Shown here: piece by piece, positions 8,376 through 17,531 of the stretch
Layout: each line of letters opens with the position of its first letter
Position numbering within the stretch: position 1 is the stretch's first letter
Source: Desulfuromonas versatilis
Lineage (GTDB): Bacteria > Desulfobacterota > Desulfuromonadia > Desulfuromonadales > NIT-T3
Direction of reading: 5' to 3'
Length of the DNA: 64,000 bases
Assembly: GCF_019704135.1 (NCBI RefSeq)
Contig: NZ_AP024355.1
Location: 3,975,034 to 4,039,033, forward strand
Notes under the pieces: generated by a model
The model's input: the letters and a program-made list of their open reading frames with translations, nothing else
The model's database searches: none
Told to the model about the DNA's origin: nothing
Position numbers and translations under genes: made by a program

Positions 8376-8759
8376 TCAGCCACCGGCCGGGTCCTGGCCA
8401 GGCGCCTGGTCCCGGCAGACCAGGTGCACGATCCCCGCCGGGCTGCAGATCCAGAAACCGTCAAACCCCTTCGGCAGAGCTTCGACCCCGTCGCAGCGCG
8501 CCACCCCCTGCTCTTCCAGGTACTTGGCCGCGGCCGCCGTGTCGTCGGTGGTCACCTCCAGCCAGAGCTCGGCCTGGCTGAGCTGCGGGACCTCGTCCAG
8601 CCACAGACGCATGCCGGCATAGTCGAAGACCACCAGGGGCTGCTCCTGCTCGATCTGCACCAGGCCGAGGATATCGCGATAGAAGGCCAGGGTCGCGGCG
8701 AACTGGTGTGAGGGGATTTTAAGGGCGATATTGCGGCCGGCGCCGAATCGGGGTTTCAT
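8376..8759 (-). CDS. VOC/glyoxalase-fold protein
   Basis: A 127-aa single-module vicinal-oxygen-chelate protein. The beta-alpha-beta-beta-beta pattern is visible as NIALKIPSHQFAATLAFYRDILGL, VVFDYAGMRLWLDE, LWLEVTTDD, and WICSPAGIVHLVCR. Members include glyoxalase I, dioxygenases and antibiotic-binding proteins. The usual metal ligands cannot be assigned with confidence because the first position lies in ALKIP and not in a His motif, so activity is open. The stop lies 189 bp before the YcaC-like gene. The start is 21 bp from the stop of the alpha/beta hydrolase gene, so co-transcription with it is likely. Confidence 0.75.
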   Translation of the reverse strand: MKPRFGAGRNIALKIPSHQFAATLAFYRDILGLVQIEQEQPLVVFDYAGMRLWLDEVPQLSQAELWLEVTTDDTAAAAKYLEEQGVARCDGVEALPKGFDGFWICSPAGIVHLVCRDQAPGQDPAGG

Positions 8760-8779
8760 GGATTATCTCCAAGCCGTGG

Positions 8780-9601
8780 CTACTCGCCGAGAAAGGCGAG
8801 CAGGTCGGCGTTGACTTGGTCCTTCTGGGTGGTGCAGATCCCGTGCGAGCCCCCCTCGTAGACCTTGAGCCGGGCGTTTTTGACCAGCTTGACCGCGAGC
8901 TGCGCCGAGTTGGCGATCGGCACGATCTGGTCGTCGTCGCCATGGATAAGCAGGGTCGGCACGTCGATCTTCTTCAGGTCCTCGGTCAGGTCGGTCTCGG
9001 AAAAGGCCTTGATGCAGAAGTAGGCGGCCGGAAAACCGGCCATCATCCCCTGCAGCCAGAAGGACTCGCGCACCCCCTCGGAGAGCATGGCGCCCGGCCG
9101 GTTGTAGCCGTAGAAGGGGATGGGCAGCTCCCTGAAGAAGCTCGAGCGGTCGGCCAGGACGTTGGCGCGGATGCCGTCGAAGACCTCCATCGGCAGGCCC
9201 CCCGGGTTGGCGGCGGTCTTGACCATCAGCGGCGGCACGGCGCCGATCAGCACCGCCTTGGCCACCCGCTTGCTGCCGTGGCGGCCGAGGTAGCGGGCCA
9301 CCTCGCCGCCGCCGGTGGAGTGGCCGATATGAATCGCGTTTTTCAGGTCGAGTTTTTCCACCAGCTGCGCCAGGTCGTCGGCATAGGTGTCCATGTCGTT
9401 GCCGTGCCAGGGCTGGCTCGAGCGGCCGTGGCCGCGCCGGTCATGGGCGATGCAGCGGTAGCCCCGCGAGGCCAGAAAGAACATCTGGTCTTCCCAGGCA
9501 TCGGCGCTGAGCGGCCAGCCGTGGCTGAAGACCACCGGCTGCCCGCTGCCCCAGTCCTTGTAGTAAATATGGGTACCGTCTTTGGTGGTGATGGTAGGCA
9601 T
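8780..9601 (-). CDS. Alpha/beta hydrolase, non-heme chloroperoxidase/esterase type
   Basis: A 273-aa hydrolase. The start at 9601 is chosen because it follows GGAGAGA and the protein then opens with the family's typical [18 protein letters not shown]. An upstream extension to 9724 has no such support. The nucleophile elbow is GHSTGGG, the oxyanion residue lies in [12 protein letters not shown], the acid in [12 protein letters not shown], and the His in [11 protein letters not shown]. Such cofactor-free enzymes act as esterases and can make peracids that halogenate substrates in vitro. It leads the three-gene group running down to 7561. Confidence 0.88.
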   Translation of the reverse strand: MPTITTKDGTHIYYKDWGSGQPVVFSHGWPLSADAWEDQMFFLASRGYRCIAHDRRGHGRSSQPWHGNDMDTYADDLAQLVEKLDLKNAIHIGHSTGGGEVARYLGRHGSKRVAKAVLIGAVPPLMVKTAANPGGLPMEVFDGIRANVLADRSSFFRELPIPFYGYNRPGAMLSEGVRESFWLQGMMAGFPAAYFCIKAFSETDLTEDLKKIDVPTLLIHGDDDQIVPIANSAQLAVKLVKNARLKVYEGGSHGICTTQKDQVNADLLAFLGE

Positions 9602-10012
9602 GCAACTCTCTCCTTTCCACGGACTCCCCGGAAAAAAAGGGAGCCGCCTGGGCATACGCCCGCCCCCTCTCCGGGGCGCAGGCGCAAAGCGTTCCCCTCC
9701 TCCAAAAAACACAAGCCGAACCACCGGTTTCGGATGTGCAATCCTTCGGCAGCTCGGCCATCTCGCAAGCCTCTGAGACCCGCGGCTTTCTGTCCCTGCC
9801 TCACGGCAGGTTTGGCGTTTTCGGGATCATTTCAAAGCTGGTATCACATTACCCCCGTTTGCTGACCTGTCAAGTCAGGTATTATTTCTCCAAACAGGCG
9901 GGAGCGGGGCTTCATGTTTCTTCACAATTCCGACAAAAACCGGCAACGCCCCCCTGGTAGATTCGGATCTGAAACATCCACCAGAAGCCTTCCTGTCGAA
10001 AAGGAGACGAGC
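9602..10012. other. 411-bp divergent intergenic region
   Basis: This region separates the minus-strand hydrolase gene from the plus-strand Spy/CpxP operon. It contains a GC-rich imperfect hairpin around 9655-9690 and the candidate promoter and operator at 9858-9885. Short open frames here look like extensions of the neighbouring genes and not real genes. Confidence 0.5.
9858..9885 (+). promoter_or_regulatory. Candidate promoter with a palindromic operator
   Basis: TTTGCT at 9858-9863 and TATTAT at 9880-9885 are 16 bp apart. The spacer holds the inverted repeat ACCTG-N6-CAGGT (9865-9880), which is where a MerR- or GntR-type regulator would bind. It would drive the gene starting at 10013. The regulator is unknown. 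Confidence 0.4.
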
Positions 10013-10465
10013 ATGCGAAACATCACGAAGTCATTGGTTCTACTGCTGGTGCTGGGCCTCACCGCAAGCCTGCTGGGGGGCTGCAGCCATCGGCACGGCC
10101 ACCACGGCGACCCCGACAAAATGGTCGAAAAAATGCTGAAGCACCTGGAACGGGGGCTGGACAAGATCGACGCCAGCGACCAGCAGCGCGAGCAGATCCG
10201 CCTGATCGCCGGGCAGATCGCCGAGGACGCCAAGCAACTGCACCAGGAGAACGCCCGGGAGCGCGGCAGCATGGTCGCCGCCCTGCTCGCCGATGCCCCC
10301 GACCGCGAGGGGCTCCATCAGCGCCTCGACGCCCGGGCCCTGACGCTGACCGAGTTCGGCCACCGGAGCCTGGACCGGCTGCTCGAGATCAACGCGATCC
10401 TGACCCCGGAGCAGCGCGCCGAGTTGCAGCAATGTCTTGCCGAGGCCCACGGCACCGCCCGCTGA
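10013..10465 (+). CDS. Spy/CpxP-family periplasmic lipoprotein
   Basis: A 150-aa protein. The start at 10013 follows AAGGAG and begins a lipoprotein signal sequence, with a hydrophobic stretch ending in LLGGCSH where the Cys is the lipidation site. A His-rich patch (HRHGHHGD) follows, then helices with the repeated ExxRxxI/LTPEQR pattern: DASDQQREQIRLIAGQI and LTPEQRAELQQCL. CpxP/Spy proteins cradle unfolded proteins and, for CpxP, restrain the sensor CpxA. The same operon encodes a Cpx-like sensor and regulator, which fits a feedback role. The His patch may bind metal. A longer frame begins at 9914 but has no support. Confidence 0.82.
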   Translation: MRNITKSLVLLLVLGLTASLLGGCSHRHGHHGDPDKMVEKMLKHLERGLDKIDASDQQREQIRLIAGQIAEDAKQLHQENARERGSMVAALLADAPDREGLHQRLDARALTLTEFGHRSLDRLLEINAILTPEQRAELQQCLAEAHGTAR

Positions 10466-10500
10466 ATGAACCCTGAATGAAAACCCGAAGGAGCCTGCAA

Positions 10501-10908
10501 ATGCCCGAGATCGCCATCGACGAGAACCTGAAACGCCACTTTCACCTGTTCTGGGACAACTTCCCCGCCCCGGTCCTGCTGCTCCACAAGGACCGCACCA
10601 TTCTCGCGCGCAACCAGGCGGCCGAGGCGGCGGGGATGGTCCCCGGAACCCGCTGCAGCGACCGCGGGGGGGCCGAGGTCCACCGGGGCTGCCTGGCCGT
10701 CCAGGCCCTGCGCGAGCAGAGCGCCAAGCGTTCGGTGGAGTACATCGAACAGCTGGGGGTGGTGATGGATTCCTACTGGATCCCCCTGCCCGGCCATCCC
10801 GACCTCTACGTCCACTTCGGCATCGACATCACCGCCTTCGCCGCCGAGCGCCTGTTTCCGTCCGCCTGCCGGGGGGGCGCGGCCTGCACCTCCTGCTCCG
10901 GCGCCTGA
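10501..10908 (+). CDS. PAS-like sensory protein
   Basis: About 135 aa from the ATG at 10501, which follows AAGGAG. An in-frame ATG at 10477 is possible but lacks a site. The segment FPAPVLLLHKDRTILARNQAAEAAGMVPGTRC matches the start of a PAS fold. Cysteines at GTRC, RGC and the C-terminal CRGGAACTSCSG stretch could bind a metal or cluster. No output domain is present, so it may act on the sensor kinase in the same operon. It sits between the CpxP-like and small membrane genes, all facing one way. A hairpin follows it. Confidence 0.6.
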   Translation: MPEIAIDENLKRHFHLFWDNFPAPVLLLHKDRTILARNQAAEAAGMVPGTRCSDRGGAEVHRGCLAVQALREQSAKRSVEYIEQLGVVMDSYWIPLPGHPDLYVHFGIDITAFAAERLFPSACRGGAACTSCSGA

Positions 10909-10919
10909 TCGGCCCACCT

Positions 10920-10954
10920 GGGGCCGTCGAACCCCAACTTGGTTCGACGGCCCC
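10920..10954 (+). terminator. Intra-operon hairpin
   Basis: A perfect 14-bp stem (10920-10933 with 10941-10954, loop of 7) lies between the PAS gene and the small membrane gene. No T tract follows, so it may be a partial terminator or an RNA stability element that sets relative expression in the operon. Confidence 0.5.
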
Positions 10955-10972
10955 GCCCGCGAGGAAATCGCC

Positions 10973-11242
10973 ATGCCTCTTCACAGTCAACTTCCCTGGG
11001 AACTGCTCGCCCTGTTTCTGGGGACCGCGCTGGCCAACGCCCCCCTGGGCTACCTGCGCCAGGGGTCCGCACGGTTCAGTTTCGGCTGGTTCTTCTATGC
11101 GCAGCTGTCGCTTCCGGTTATCATTTACCTGCAGGCCAGGGCCGAGCCGGGAGTCGCTTTCCTCCCCCTGTGCCTGTCCGGTGCCGCCTGCGGGCAGCTG
11201 CTCGGCGGCCTGCTGAACCGCCGGCGCGGCGCCGAAATCTGA
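10973..11242 (+). CDS. Small two-helix membrane protein, unknown
   Basis: 89 aa from an ATG preceded by GAGGAAA. Hydrophobic segments at about residues 10-28 (LLALFLGTALANAPLGYL), 38-53 (SFGWFFYAQLSLPVIIYL) and 62-80 give two or three membrane spans, with a basic end (RRRGAE). The family is not recognised. It lies 23 bp upstream of the response-regulator gene and almost certainly shares its transcript. It may be an accessory or input partner of the sensor kinase. Confidence 0.65.
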   Translation: MPLHSQLPWELLALFLGTALANAPLGYLRQGSARFSFGWFFYAQLSLPVIIYLQARAEPGVAFLPLCLSGAACGQLLGGLLNRRRGAEI

Positions 11243-11265
11243 AATCCCCGGAAAGGACCCGAGAG

Positions 11266-11973
11266 ATGGAACGCGAGCCGCTGATCAACCTGCTGCTGAT
11301 CGAAGACGACCTGCGCCTGGCCCAGCTCACCCGCGAATACCTGGAGCGCAACGGGGTGGTCGTCACCCTGGAGGCCGACGGCGAACGGGGGTTGCAGCAG
11401 GCGCTGCGCCACCGCTTCGACGCGGTGCTGCTCGACCTGATGCTGCCCGGGCGCGACGGCATCTCGGTCTGCCAACGGCTGCGCGAGCATTCGGATGTCC
11501 CGGTGCTCATGATCACCGCCCGCGACGAGGAGGCCGACCGGGTCCTCGGCCTGGAGATCGGCGCCGACGACTACCTCCCCAAACCCTTCTCCCCCCGGGA
11601 GCTGCTCGCCCGCATTCGCGCCGCGGTGCGCCGCGCCCGCGGCCAGGCCGGGCCGCGCAGCGCCCTGGTGCGCATCGGCGACCTGGCACTCGATCCCGGC
11701 AGCCTGACGGCGACCCTGAACGGCGCCGCCCTCGATCTGACCAGCTACGAATTCGCCCTGCTGCAGGCCCTGGCCGAACGGGCCGGGCAGGTCCTCTCCC
11801 GCGAGCGGCTCATGGAGCTGGCCCGGGGCAACGCCGAGGAGGCCTTCGACCGCTCCATCGACGTCCACATCTCGCGGCTGCGGCACAAGCTCGGCGACGA
11901 CCCGCGCAACCCGCAGCGCATCCGCACCGTGCGCGGCGCCGGCTACCAGTACCTGGCCGGGGGGCGCGAATGA
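11266..11973 (+). CDS. OmpR-family response regulator, CpxR-like
   Basis: 235 aa from the ATG at 11266, preceded by AAAGGA. An upstream in-frame extension to 10939 only overlaps the preceding genes. Receiver domain: acidic pair ED near residues 13-14, phosphate-accepting D57 in VLLDLMLPGRDG, T in MITARD, and K in YLPKPFS. The winged-helix DNA-binding domain (about 130-232) includes LTSYEFALLQAL and RSIDVHISRLRHKLGDDP...TVRGAGY. Neighbours (CpxP/Spy upstream, sensor kinase downstream with a 4-bp overlap) support a Cpx envelope-stress role. The TTTAC boxes near 180-215 are a possible target. Confidence 0.88.
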   Translation: MEREPLINLLLIEDDLRLAQLTREYLERNGVVVTLEADGERGLQQALRHRFDAVLLDLMLPGRDGISVCQRLREHSDVPVLMITARDEEADRVLGLEIGADDYLPKPFSPRELLARIRAAVRRARGQAGPRSALVRIGDLALDPGSLTATLNGAALDLTSYEFALLQALAERAGQVLSRERLMELARGNAEEAFDRSIDVHISRLRHKLGDDPRNPQRIRTVRGAGYQYLAGGRE

Positions 11974-13334
11974 GGCGGCCGCGACGGCGGCTGTTCTGGC
12001 GCATCTACCTCAACGGCCTGCTGCTGATCCTCGCCGCGACGGTGGCGGTGACCGCGACCGCCCTGTTGGTGCAGCCCGAATCGCGCTTCCACGGCCGCCC
12101 CGAGCGCCTGCACCAGCTGCTCGCCGCCGAACTGCAGCGGCATCTCGAGGCCCCCGCCGAACTCCAGGCCACCCTGGAGCGGTTCTGCGCCACGCTGCAG
12201 CGCAGCGGCGCCGTGTATCGCCGCGACGGCACCCGCCTGGCCGCGGCGGGGACCGCGCCGCCAGCCCCCCTCGCCGGGGAGGAGCTGCCCAGGATCGGCG
12301 GCTGGCACCCGCTGCGCCAGGCCGACCAGGGGTGGGTGTACGCCACCGCCGTCGGCCCCGGGGACGGCCCCTACCTGCTGCTGGCGGGGCCCGATTCGGG
12401 GGGCCTGCGCTTTGCCCTGGCCCTGGCCGCGGTGCTGCTGGTGGTGGCGCTGGTCTCCTGGCCCCTGGTGCGGGCCCTGGCCGGCCCGCTGGAGAGGCTC
12501 ACCCGGACCTCCCGGGCCCTGGCCGCCGGCGACCTCTCCGCCCGCAGCGGGTTGGCCCGCCGCGACGAGGTGGGCGAACTGGCCCGCGCCCTCGACGAGA
12601 TGGCCGGGCGCCTCGAGGAGCGCCTGCGCAGCGAGAAGGAGCTGCTCGCCAACATCTCCCACGAGATCCGCACCCCCCTGGCCCGGCTGCGGGTGGCCCT
12701 GGAGCTGTGCGAGGACTCCCCCGGCGACGCCGCCCAGACCCTGGAGCGGCTGCAGGGGATGGGGGCCGACCTGGCCGATTTGGAGCGGCTGGTGGACAAC
12801 GTGCTGACCAGCGCCCGGCTCGATCTCGCCAGTGGCGGCCCGGCGGGCCTGCCGCTGCGGCCCCGGGAGGTTTCCCTGGGGCGGTTCTTCGCCGACACTG
12901 CCGCCCGCTTCGATCGCCATCACCCGGCCCGCTTTCTGGAGCTGCGACTTGCCCCGGAGCTGCCAGACGCGCAGTTCGACCCCGAGCTGGTCAACCGGGT
13001 CTGCGACAACCTGCTCGACAACGCCGTCAAGTACAGCCCCCCCGACCAGCCGGTGCGGCTGGATGCAACCCTGGCGGAGGGGGGGCTGCGGGTCGAGGTC
13101 AGCGACTTCGGCGAGGGGGTCCCCGAGGCGGACCTGCCGCGACTGTTCGAGCCCTTTTTCCGCAGCGACCGCAGCCGCTCCCGGCAGACCGGCGGCACCG
13201 GGCTGGGGCTGACCCTCTGCCGGCGCATCATCGAGGCCCACGGCGGCCGGATCGCCGCCAGCCCCAGACCGGCCAAGGGGATGACCTTCGGCTTCACCCT
13301 CCCCCTGCAAAGCGATCGACCGGAACCGTCCTAG
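11970..13334 (+). CDS. Sensor histidine kinase, CpxA-like
   Basis: A 454-aa membrane kinase overlapping the regulator gene by 4 bp (ATGA). TM1 lies near residues 10-32 and TM2 near 140-160, with a periplasmic loop of about 110 residues between them. Then comes a HAMP segment (GPLERLTRTSRALAAGDLSARSG), the phospho-accepting H231 in NISHEIRTPLARLR, the N box NLLDNAVKYSP, the G1 box DFGEGVP, the F box LFEPFFR and the G2 box GGTGLGL. It phosphorylates the adjacent regulator. The periplasmic loop is the likely contact for the CpxP-like lipoprotein of the same operon. Confidence 0.88.
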   Translation: MRRPRRRLFWRIYLNGLLLILAATVAVTATALLVQPESRFHGRPERLHQLLAAELQRHLEAPAELQATLERFCATLQRSGAVYRRDGTRLAAAGTAPPAPLAGEELPRIGGWHPLRQADQGWVYATAVGPGDGPYLLLAGPDSGGLRFALALAAVLLVVALVSWPLVRALAGPLERLTRTSRALAAGDLSARSGLARRDEVGELARALDEMAGRLEERLRSEKELLANISHEIRTPLARLRVALELCEDSPGDAAQTLERLQGMGADLADLERLVDNVLTSARLDLASGGPAGLPLRPREVSLGRFFADTAARFDRHHPARFLELRLAPELPDAQFDPELVNRVCDNLLDNAVKYSPPDQPVRLDATLAEGGLRVEVSDFGEGVPEADLPRLFEPFFRSDRSRSRQTGGTGLGLTLCRRIIEAHGGRIAASPRPAKGMTFGFTLPLQSDRPEPS

Positions 13335-13457
13335 CCGCGGCCACGACCCTGCCCGCGCCAGCCGGCACGCCCCTCCATCATTGTTTCCCCTGGCCAGACT
13401 TTCCCTGTCTGCGCTCCGTTCACAGGGTCGGTTCGGCCCGTATGGCTTGACCCTTTG

Positions 13458-16400
13458 CTAAGGGGTTACAACCCCGAACTCCACCCGGCTGGCGCCGGCG
13501 CCCTGCTCCTCGGGCGCCTTGAACACATCCTGGCGCTGCAGGAAGATCCGCTCCGGGGACAGTTTCCCCTCCTGGATGAGGTAGTTTCTCACCACCGTGG
13601 CCCGCCCCCAGGCCAGGGCGCGCATCTGCTCCTCGCCGGCCGGCAAGTGGGCCAGCAGCAGCTTCTCCATCTCCGCCGCCGGCAGCCCCTTGACCATGCC
13701 GAAGAAATTGCGCGGCTTGGGGAAATCGGCCTGCCGGTAGACCTGCTCGAGATAGTCCTCGTACTGCTCGGCGGGGACTTCCATCTGCTCGATGGTGCGT
13801 CCCCCCAGATCCGCCCCCGCGGCGGCCAGCTCGTTGTAGCGGGCGCTCTTCAGCAGATTCTGCAGGCGCTCCTTGCGGTAGGCCTCGGGGTCGCTCTGCG
13901 GGTCGGCAAAGCCGCTCACCTCCAGCTTGAGTGCCGGGCGCTTGTCGAGGATCTCGGCCAGATTGGTGAGCTTTTCCCGCTCCGGCGGAGCCAGGCGGGC
14001 GCTGCCCAGCGGGAAGCTGATGGTGCTGATGTCCTGCTGGCCGCCGCCGAGCATCGAGGCGAGCAGGGAGAAGGGGGCCGTGGCCGCCTTGACCACCAGG
14101 TTCTTGAGCAACTTCATCACCACCCCGAAAACGCTGAACTCGGGATCGTCGGTGCGCCCCGAGACCGGCAGGTCAAGATGGATCTCGCCGTTGCGGTCCT
14201 TCATCAGCGCCACCGCCAGCTTGACCGGAAGGCCGGTCGCCTGCTCGCTGGGCACCTTGTCGCCCAGGGTGAACTGGTCGAGAAAGACGTGGTTGGAGGA
14301 GTCGAGCCGCTGCTGCTCGATCAGGTAGCGCAGGTCGAGGGTGAGCTTGCCCCGCTCCACCGGGTAGCCGAGGTAGGTGGCCGTGTAGGGGGTCAAAGGG
14401 GAGAGCTCGATGTTCTGGAAGCTCACCTCCAACTCGGCGAAGAGCTCGCGGCCCAGCGGGTTGATGCGGCCGGTGATGGTCAGGGGGGACTGGTTTTCCA
14501 GGTTGCCCCGCAGGTCGACCTCGGCGCTGCTCTGCGGGTCGGAGGAGAGCCCGCTGACCCGCCCGCCGAGGTTGAGCATGCGGGTGGAAAAGCTGGGGGT
14601 GAGGTGGTTGTCGGCAAAATCGAGCACCCCGCCCTGCAGGGTGATGGCGTCGATACGCACCGGCGCCGGCTCGGTGGGAGGCGTCCTCTCCGGGGGCTCG
14701 CCGGCGGTCGGTGATACCGGCTCCTGCTGATAGAGCTGCTGCAGGTTGAGGCGGCCCTCCTCGTCGATGATGACCAGGGCCTGGTAGTTGCTGAGGGCGA
14801 CCTCGGCGATGTCGAGCGTAAAAGGGGCCAGCTGCCCCTTGACCCCGTCGAGCTGGAGGCTCTCCCAGCTGAGCAGCTTCTGCCGATCGACGCCATCCAG
14901 ACAAGAGAAGTTGCGGATGCCGAGCTGGCCCCCGAAATCCCCCCGCAACGCATCCTTCTGCCGGCGCAGGCCGAGATCGACCCTGGCGTCGAGGCTGCCG
15001 CCGGTCAACTCGACGAGCAGCTGCTCGGGGAGATAGGCGACGAAATCGGTGAGCGGGATGCGCCCCAGTTCGATCCGACCGCGAAAATCGAGGGGGGCGG
15101 GGACCACCTTGCCCGACGCCTTGAGCGAGCCGCCGCGGCCGTAGCGCGCCGCCAGCCGGAAGGGGCTCGCCGCGGGCCCGGGCCCGGAGAGCCCCTCCAG
15201 CGCAAGGCTGAGCCCGGTCATGTCGAAGGCCGGCTGTTTTGGCTGCATCGCGTCGCGAAAGTGAATCGCCAGCTCCTTGGCGTCGATGGCGCCGACGCGG
15301 TAGCCGAAGGGGGCGGGGGTCTCTGCGGCCTGAGGCTCCGGCGCCTTCTCGCCCGCCGGCGGGAGCAGGGCCAGCAGGGAGAGCTCGCCCTGGGCATCCC
15401 GGGAGAAGCGCAGCTCCCCGTCGGCCAGCGCCACCATCCCGATCTCCAGGCGCCGGGCCCCCAAATCAAGGGTGCCGCCTTGGACATCGAGCCGCCCCAG
15501 CCGCAGGCGGTCCCCCTCGGCCAGCGGGACCGCCAGCTCCCGCAGCTCGACCCCGAATCCTGCCAGCCGCAGCCCCTGCTTCGCGTCGACGCTCAGGGCC
15601 GGCGCCCCTTTTTGGTCGCCTCGCAAGGCCAAGTCGAGCCCACCCAGGGTGTAGGCCGGCTGCAGGGGCGGCAGCCGGTCGGTGAAGGCCACCGCCAGGC
15701 TGCCGGCGCTGATCGAGCCGATCCGCAGGCTGAAGGGGGCGCCCTCCGCCGGCGGCTTTGCCGGCGCGGGCTCGGCCGCCGGACGCGGCCGCAGCAGCAC
15801 CGTGGGGGAGAAGACGCCCTGGGCGTCGCGGGAGAGGCGCAGTTCCCCGGCGCCGACCTCCACGGTTTCGACGTCGAAGCGCCGCGCCGCAAGATCGGCC
15901 GTCCCGCCGGCGAGGCGAACCCGCTTGAGGGTCAGGCCGTCGTCGCCGACGAAGGGGACGCTCAGCCCCTCCACCTGCAGAGCGGCATCGGCCACCCGCA
16001 GCCCCTCGGGGCGGCTCAGGGAGAGCTCGGCCGAGGCGCCAAGCAGTCCTTCGAGCGGGGCGCTGAGCGTGTCGGCCAGGTAGGGGTAGTAGGCCCGCAG
16101 CGGCGCCGCGGCCAGGTCGAGGGCGACCCGCAGGTTAAGGGGCTCGAGGGTCAGCGCGCCCTCGGCGCTCCCCTTCTCGCCCCGCCTGGAACGCAGCGCC
16201 AGGGTGAAACTCGCCGCCTCGCCCGGGGCCGTGGAGAACTTATCCACGGCGAGGTCGATGTGCTCGATTTCGCTCCTGAAGCCTCCCGGTGGCAGCCGGT
16301 CGTCGAAGTGGAATTTCCCCTCGAAGAGCCGCGCCTTTTCGATCCTCACCTGCAGAGGGGGCACGGGCGGCGCCTCGGGCTCCGCCACCAGCGGAGGCTC

Positions 16401-17432
16401 GGGACTGTTGCCGGCCAGGCGCGAATGGCTCCAGGCCCCGTTGCGGTCGCGGGAGAGCCAAACCTCCATGTCGTAGAGCATCAGCGAGGAGAGCGAAAGC
16501 TCGCGCTCGAGCACCCGCGAGGGGTCGATTTTGGCCATCACCAGGGGCAGAAAGAAGACCCGCTCGCCGGTGGCGTCGGGCAGCGTCAGCACCGACAGGG
16601 CGAGCTCGCCCCCCACCTTGAGCAGCGGCTTCTCGGTGGCACTGGCCAGGTAACTGATGCGCAGGTCGCTGGAGATGTTGGCGAACTCCACCCGGAAGGG
16701 GAGTTCGGTGGGCAGGTAGGCCAGGTAGTAGGGGGCCTCCAGCCGGTCCAGGGCAATCCGCACCGAGGCTTCCATCGCCTCGGCGAAGGGCTTGAGCTCG
16801 CCTTCGAGGAGAAAGGGCGCCCCGTTGACCAGGGCGCTCAGGGTCGGGGTGACGTACTGTTCTTCCAGGTGGGGGATGTTGCCGATAAAGGGGACGCTCA
16901 GCTCGAGGTCGCGAACGCGGTGAGACTTGGGCTCGGCCAGGGCCCGGTCGACGAAATCGAGGGAGCCCCCGCTGAGGCGGATGTTGTTGACCGAAAAGCG
17001 CGGCGGCTCACCGGCCTGCTCCTTATTCGGGGCGGGCGGTCCGCCCAGCTCGAGCAGGTCGGCGAAGTTGAAGCGGCTGTCCGCCTCGCGCACCAGGCGC
17101 AGCCGCGGGCCGACCAGTTCGACCTCGCGGAGGATCAGGGCGCGATCGAACAAGGAGCGGGAGCTGACATCGAGCAGCAGCCGCTCGAAGGCGGCGAACT
17201 CGGCAGCATCGCCCGCCTCGCTGAGGCCGACCCCGCGCAGCTCGATCCGCCAGGTCAGGGGGTTGATGCTCAACCCCTCGATGCGCAGGGTGCGCGCGGT
17301 ATGCTCCGCCACCCACTGCGCCGCCTGGTGCCTGATCACCACCGGCAGCACGAAGGCCACGGCGCCGGCCAGCAGCACCAGCGCGACAAGCAGGCCGGCG
17401 GCGATCTTCAAGGGAAGTTTCGGGAGGTTCAT
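13458..17432 (-). CDS. AsmA-like DUF748 envelope protein, 1324 aa
   Basis: One N-terminal membrane helix (about residues 10-30, AGLLVALVLLAGAVAFVLPVV) anchors a very long periplasmic part. Repeated modules carry patterns such as LSLSSLMLYDMEVWLSRD, GSLDFVDRAL and GGVLDFADNHLTPSFSTRMLNLGGRVSGLSS, the DUF748/AsmA hallmark. These beta-rich, TamB/YhdP-like proteins are thought to bridge the periplasm and move phospholipids. The C-terminal 200 residues add SFPLGSARLAPPEREKL and LKLEVSGFAD, similar to OmpA-type peptidoglycan-binding folds. Internal Ala/Pro-rich linkers separate the modules. It is a lone gene, convergent with the kinase gene. The transport role is inferred from the family. Confidence 0.82.
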   Translation of the reverse strand: MNLPKLPLKIAAGLLVALVLLAGAVAFVLPVVIRHQAAQWVAEHTARTLRIEGLSINPLTWRIELRGVGLSEAGDAAEFAAFERLLLDVSSRSLFDRALILREVELVGPRLRLVREADSRFNFADLLELGGPPAPNKEQAGEPPRFSVNNIRLSGGSLDFVDRALAEPKSHRVRDLELSVPFIGNIPHLEEQYVTPTLSALVNGAPFLLEGELKPFAEAMEASVRIALDRLEAPYYLAYLPTELPFRVEFANISSDLRISYLASATEKPLLKVGGELALSVLTLPDATGERVFFLPLVMAKIDPSRVLERELSLSSLMLYDMEVWLSRDRNGAWSHSRLAGNSPEPPLVAEPEAPPVPPLQVRIEKARLFEGKFHFDDRLPPGGFRSEIEHIDLAVDKFSTAPGEAASFTLALRSRRGEKGSAEGALTLEPLNLRVALDLAAAPLRAYYPYLADTLSAPLEGLLGASAELSLSRPEGLRVADAALQVEGLSVPFVGDDGLTLKRVRLAGGTADLAARRFDVETVEVGAGELRLSRDAQGVFSPTVLLRPRPAAEPAPAKPPAEGAPFSLRIGSISAGSLAVAFTDRLPPLQPAYTLGGLDLALRGDQKGAPALSVDAKQGLRLAGFGVELRELAVPLAEGDRLRLGRLDVQGGTLDLGARRLEIGMVALADGELRFSRDAQGELSLLALLPPAGEKAPEPQAAETPAPFGYRVGAIDAKELAIHFRDAMQPKQPAFDMTGLSLALEGLSGPGPAASPFRLAARYGRGGSLKASGKVVPAPLDFRGRIELGRIPLTDFVAYLPEQLLVELTGGSLDARVDLGLRRQKDALRGDFGGQLGIRNFSCLDGVDRQKLLSWESLQLDGVKGQLAPFTLDIAEVALSNYQALVIIDEEGRLNLQQLYQQEPVSPTAGEPPERTPPTEPAPVRIDAITLQGGVLDFADNHLTPSFSTRMLNLGGRVSGLSSDPQSSAEVDLRGNLENQSPLTITGRINPLGRELFAELEVSFQNIELSPLTPYTATYLGYPVERGKLTLDLRYLIEQQRLDSSNHVFLDQFTLGDKVPSEQATGLPVKLAVALMKDRNGEIHLDLPVSGRTDDPEFSVFGVVMKLLKNLVVKAATAPFSLLASMLGGGQQDISTISFPLGSARLAPPEREKLTNLAEILDKRPALKLEVSGFADPQSDPEAYRKERLQNLLKSARYNELAAAGADLGGRTIEQMEVPAEQYEDYLEQVYRQADFPKPRNFFGMVKGLPAAEMEKLLLAHLPAGEEQMRALAWGRATVVRNYLIQEGKLSPERIFLQRQDVFKAPEEQGAGASRVEFGVVTP

Positions 17433-17531
17433 GACTGATCCGATCTGCTGTCGAATATCCTCTCAAGCTTATCGGACCCGGCAACAATTTCCAGGGGTTC
17501 GGGCAAAACCGGCGAGGCGCCGGCCCGGGGC

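Noticed and set aside
13455-14714. Plus-strand 419-aa frame and other long frames opposite the DUF748 gene
   Set aside because: GC-rich codon use on the coding strand leaves few stops on the opposite strand. They lack ribosome sites and family motifs.
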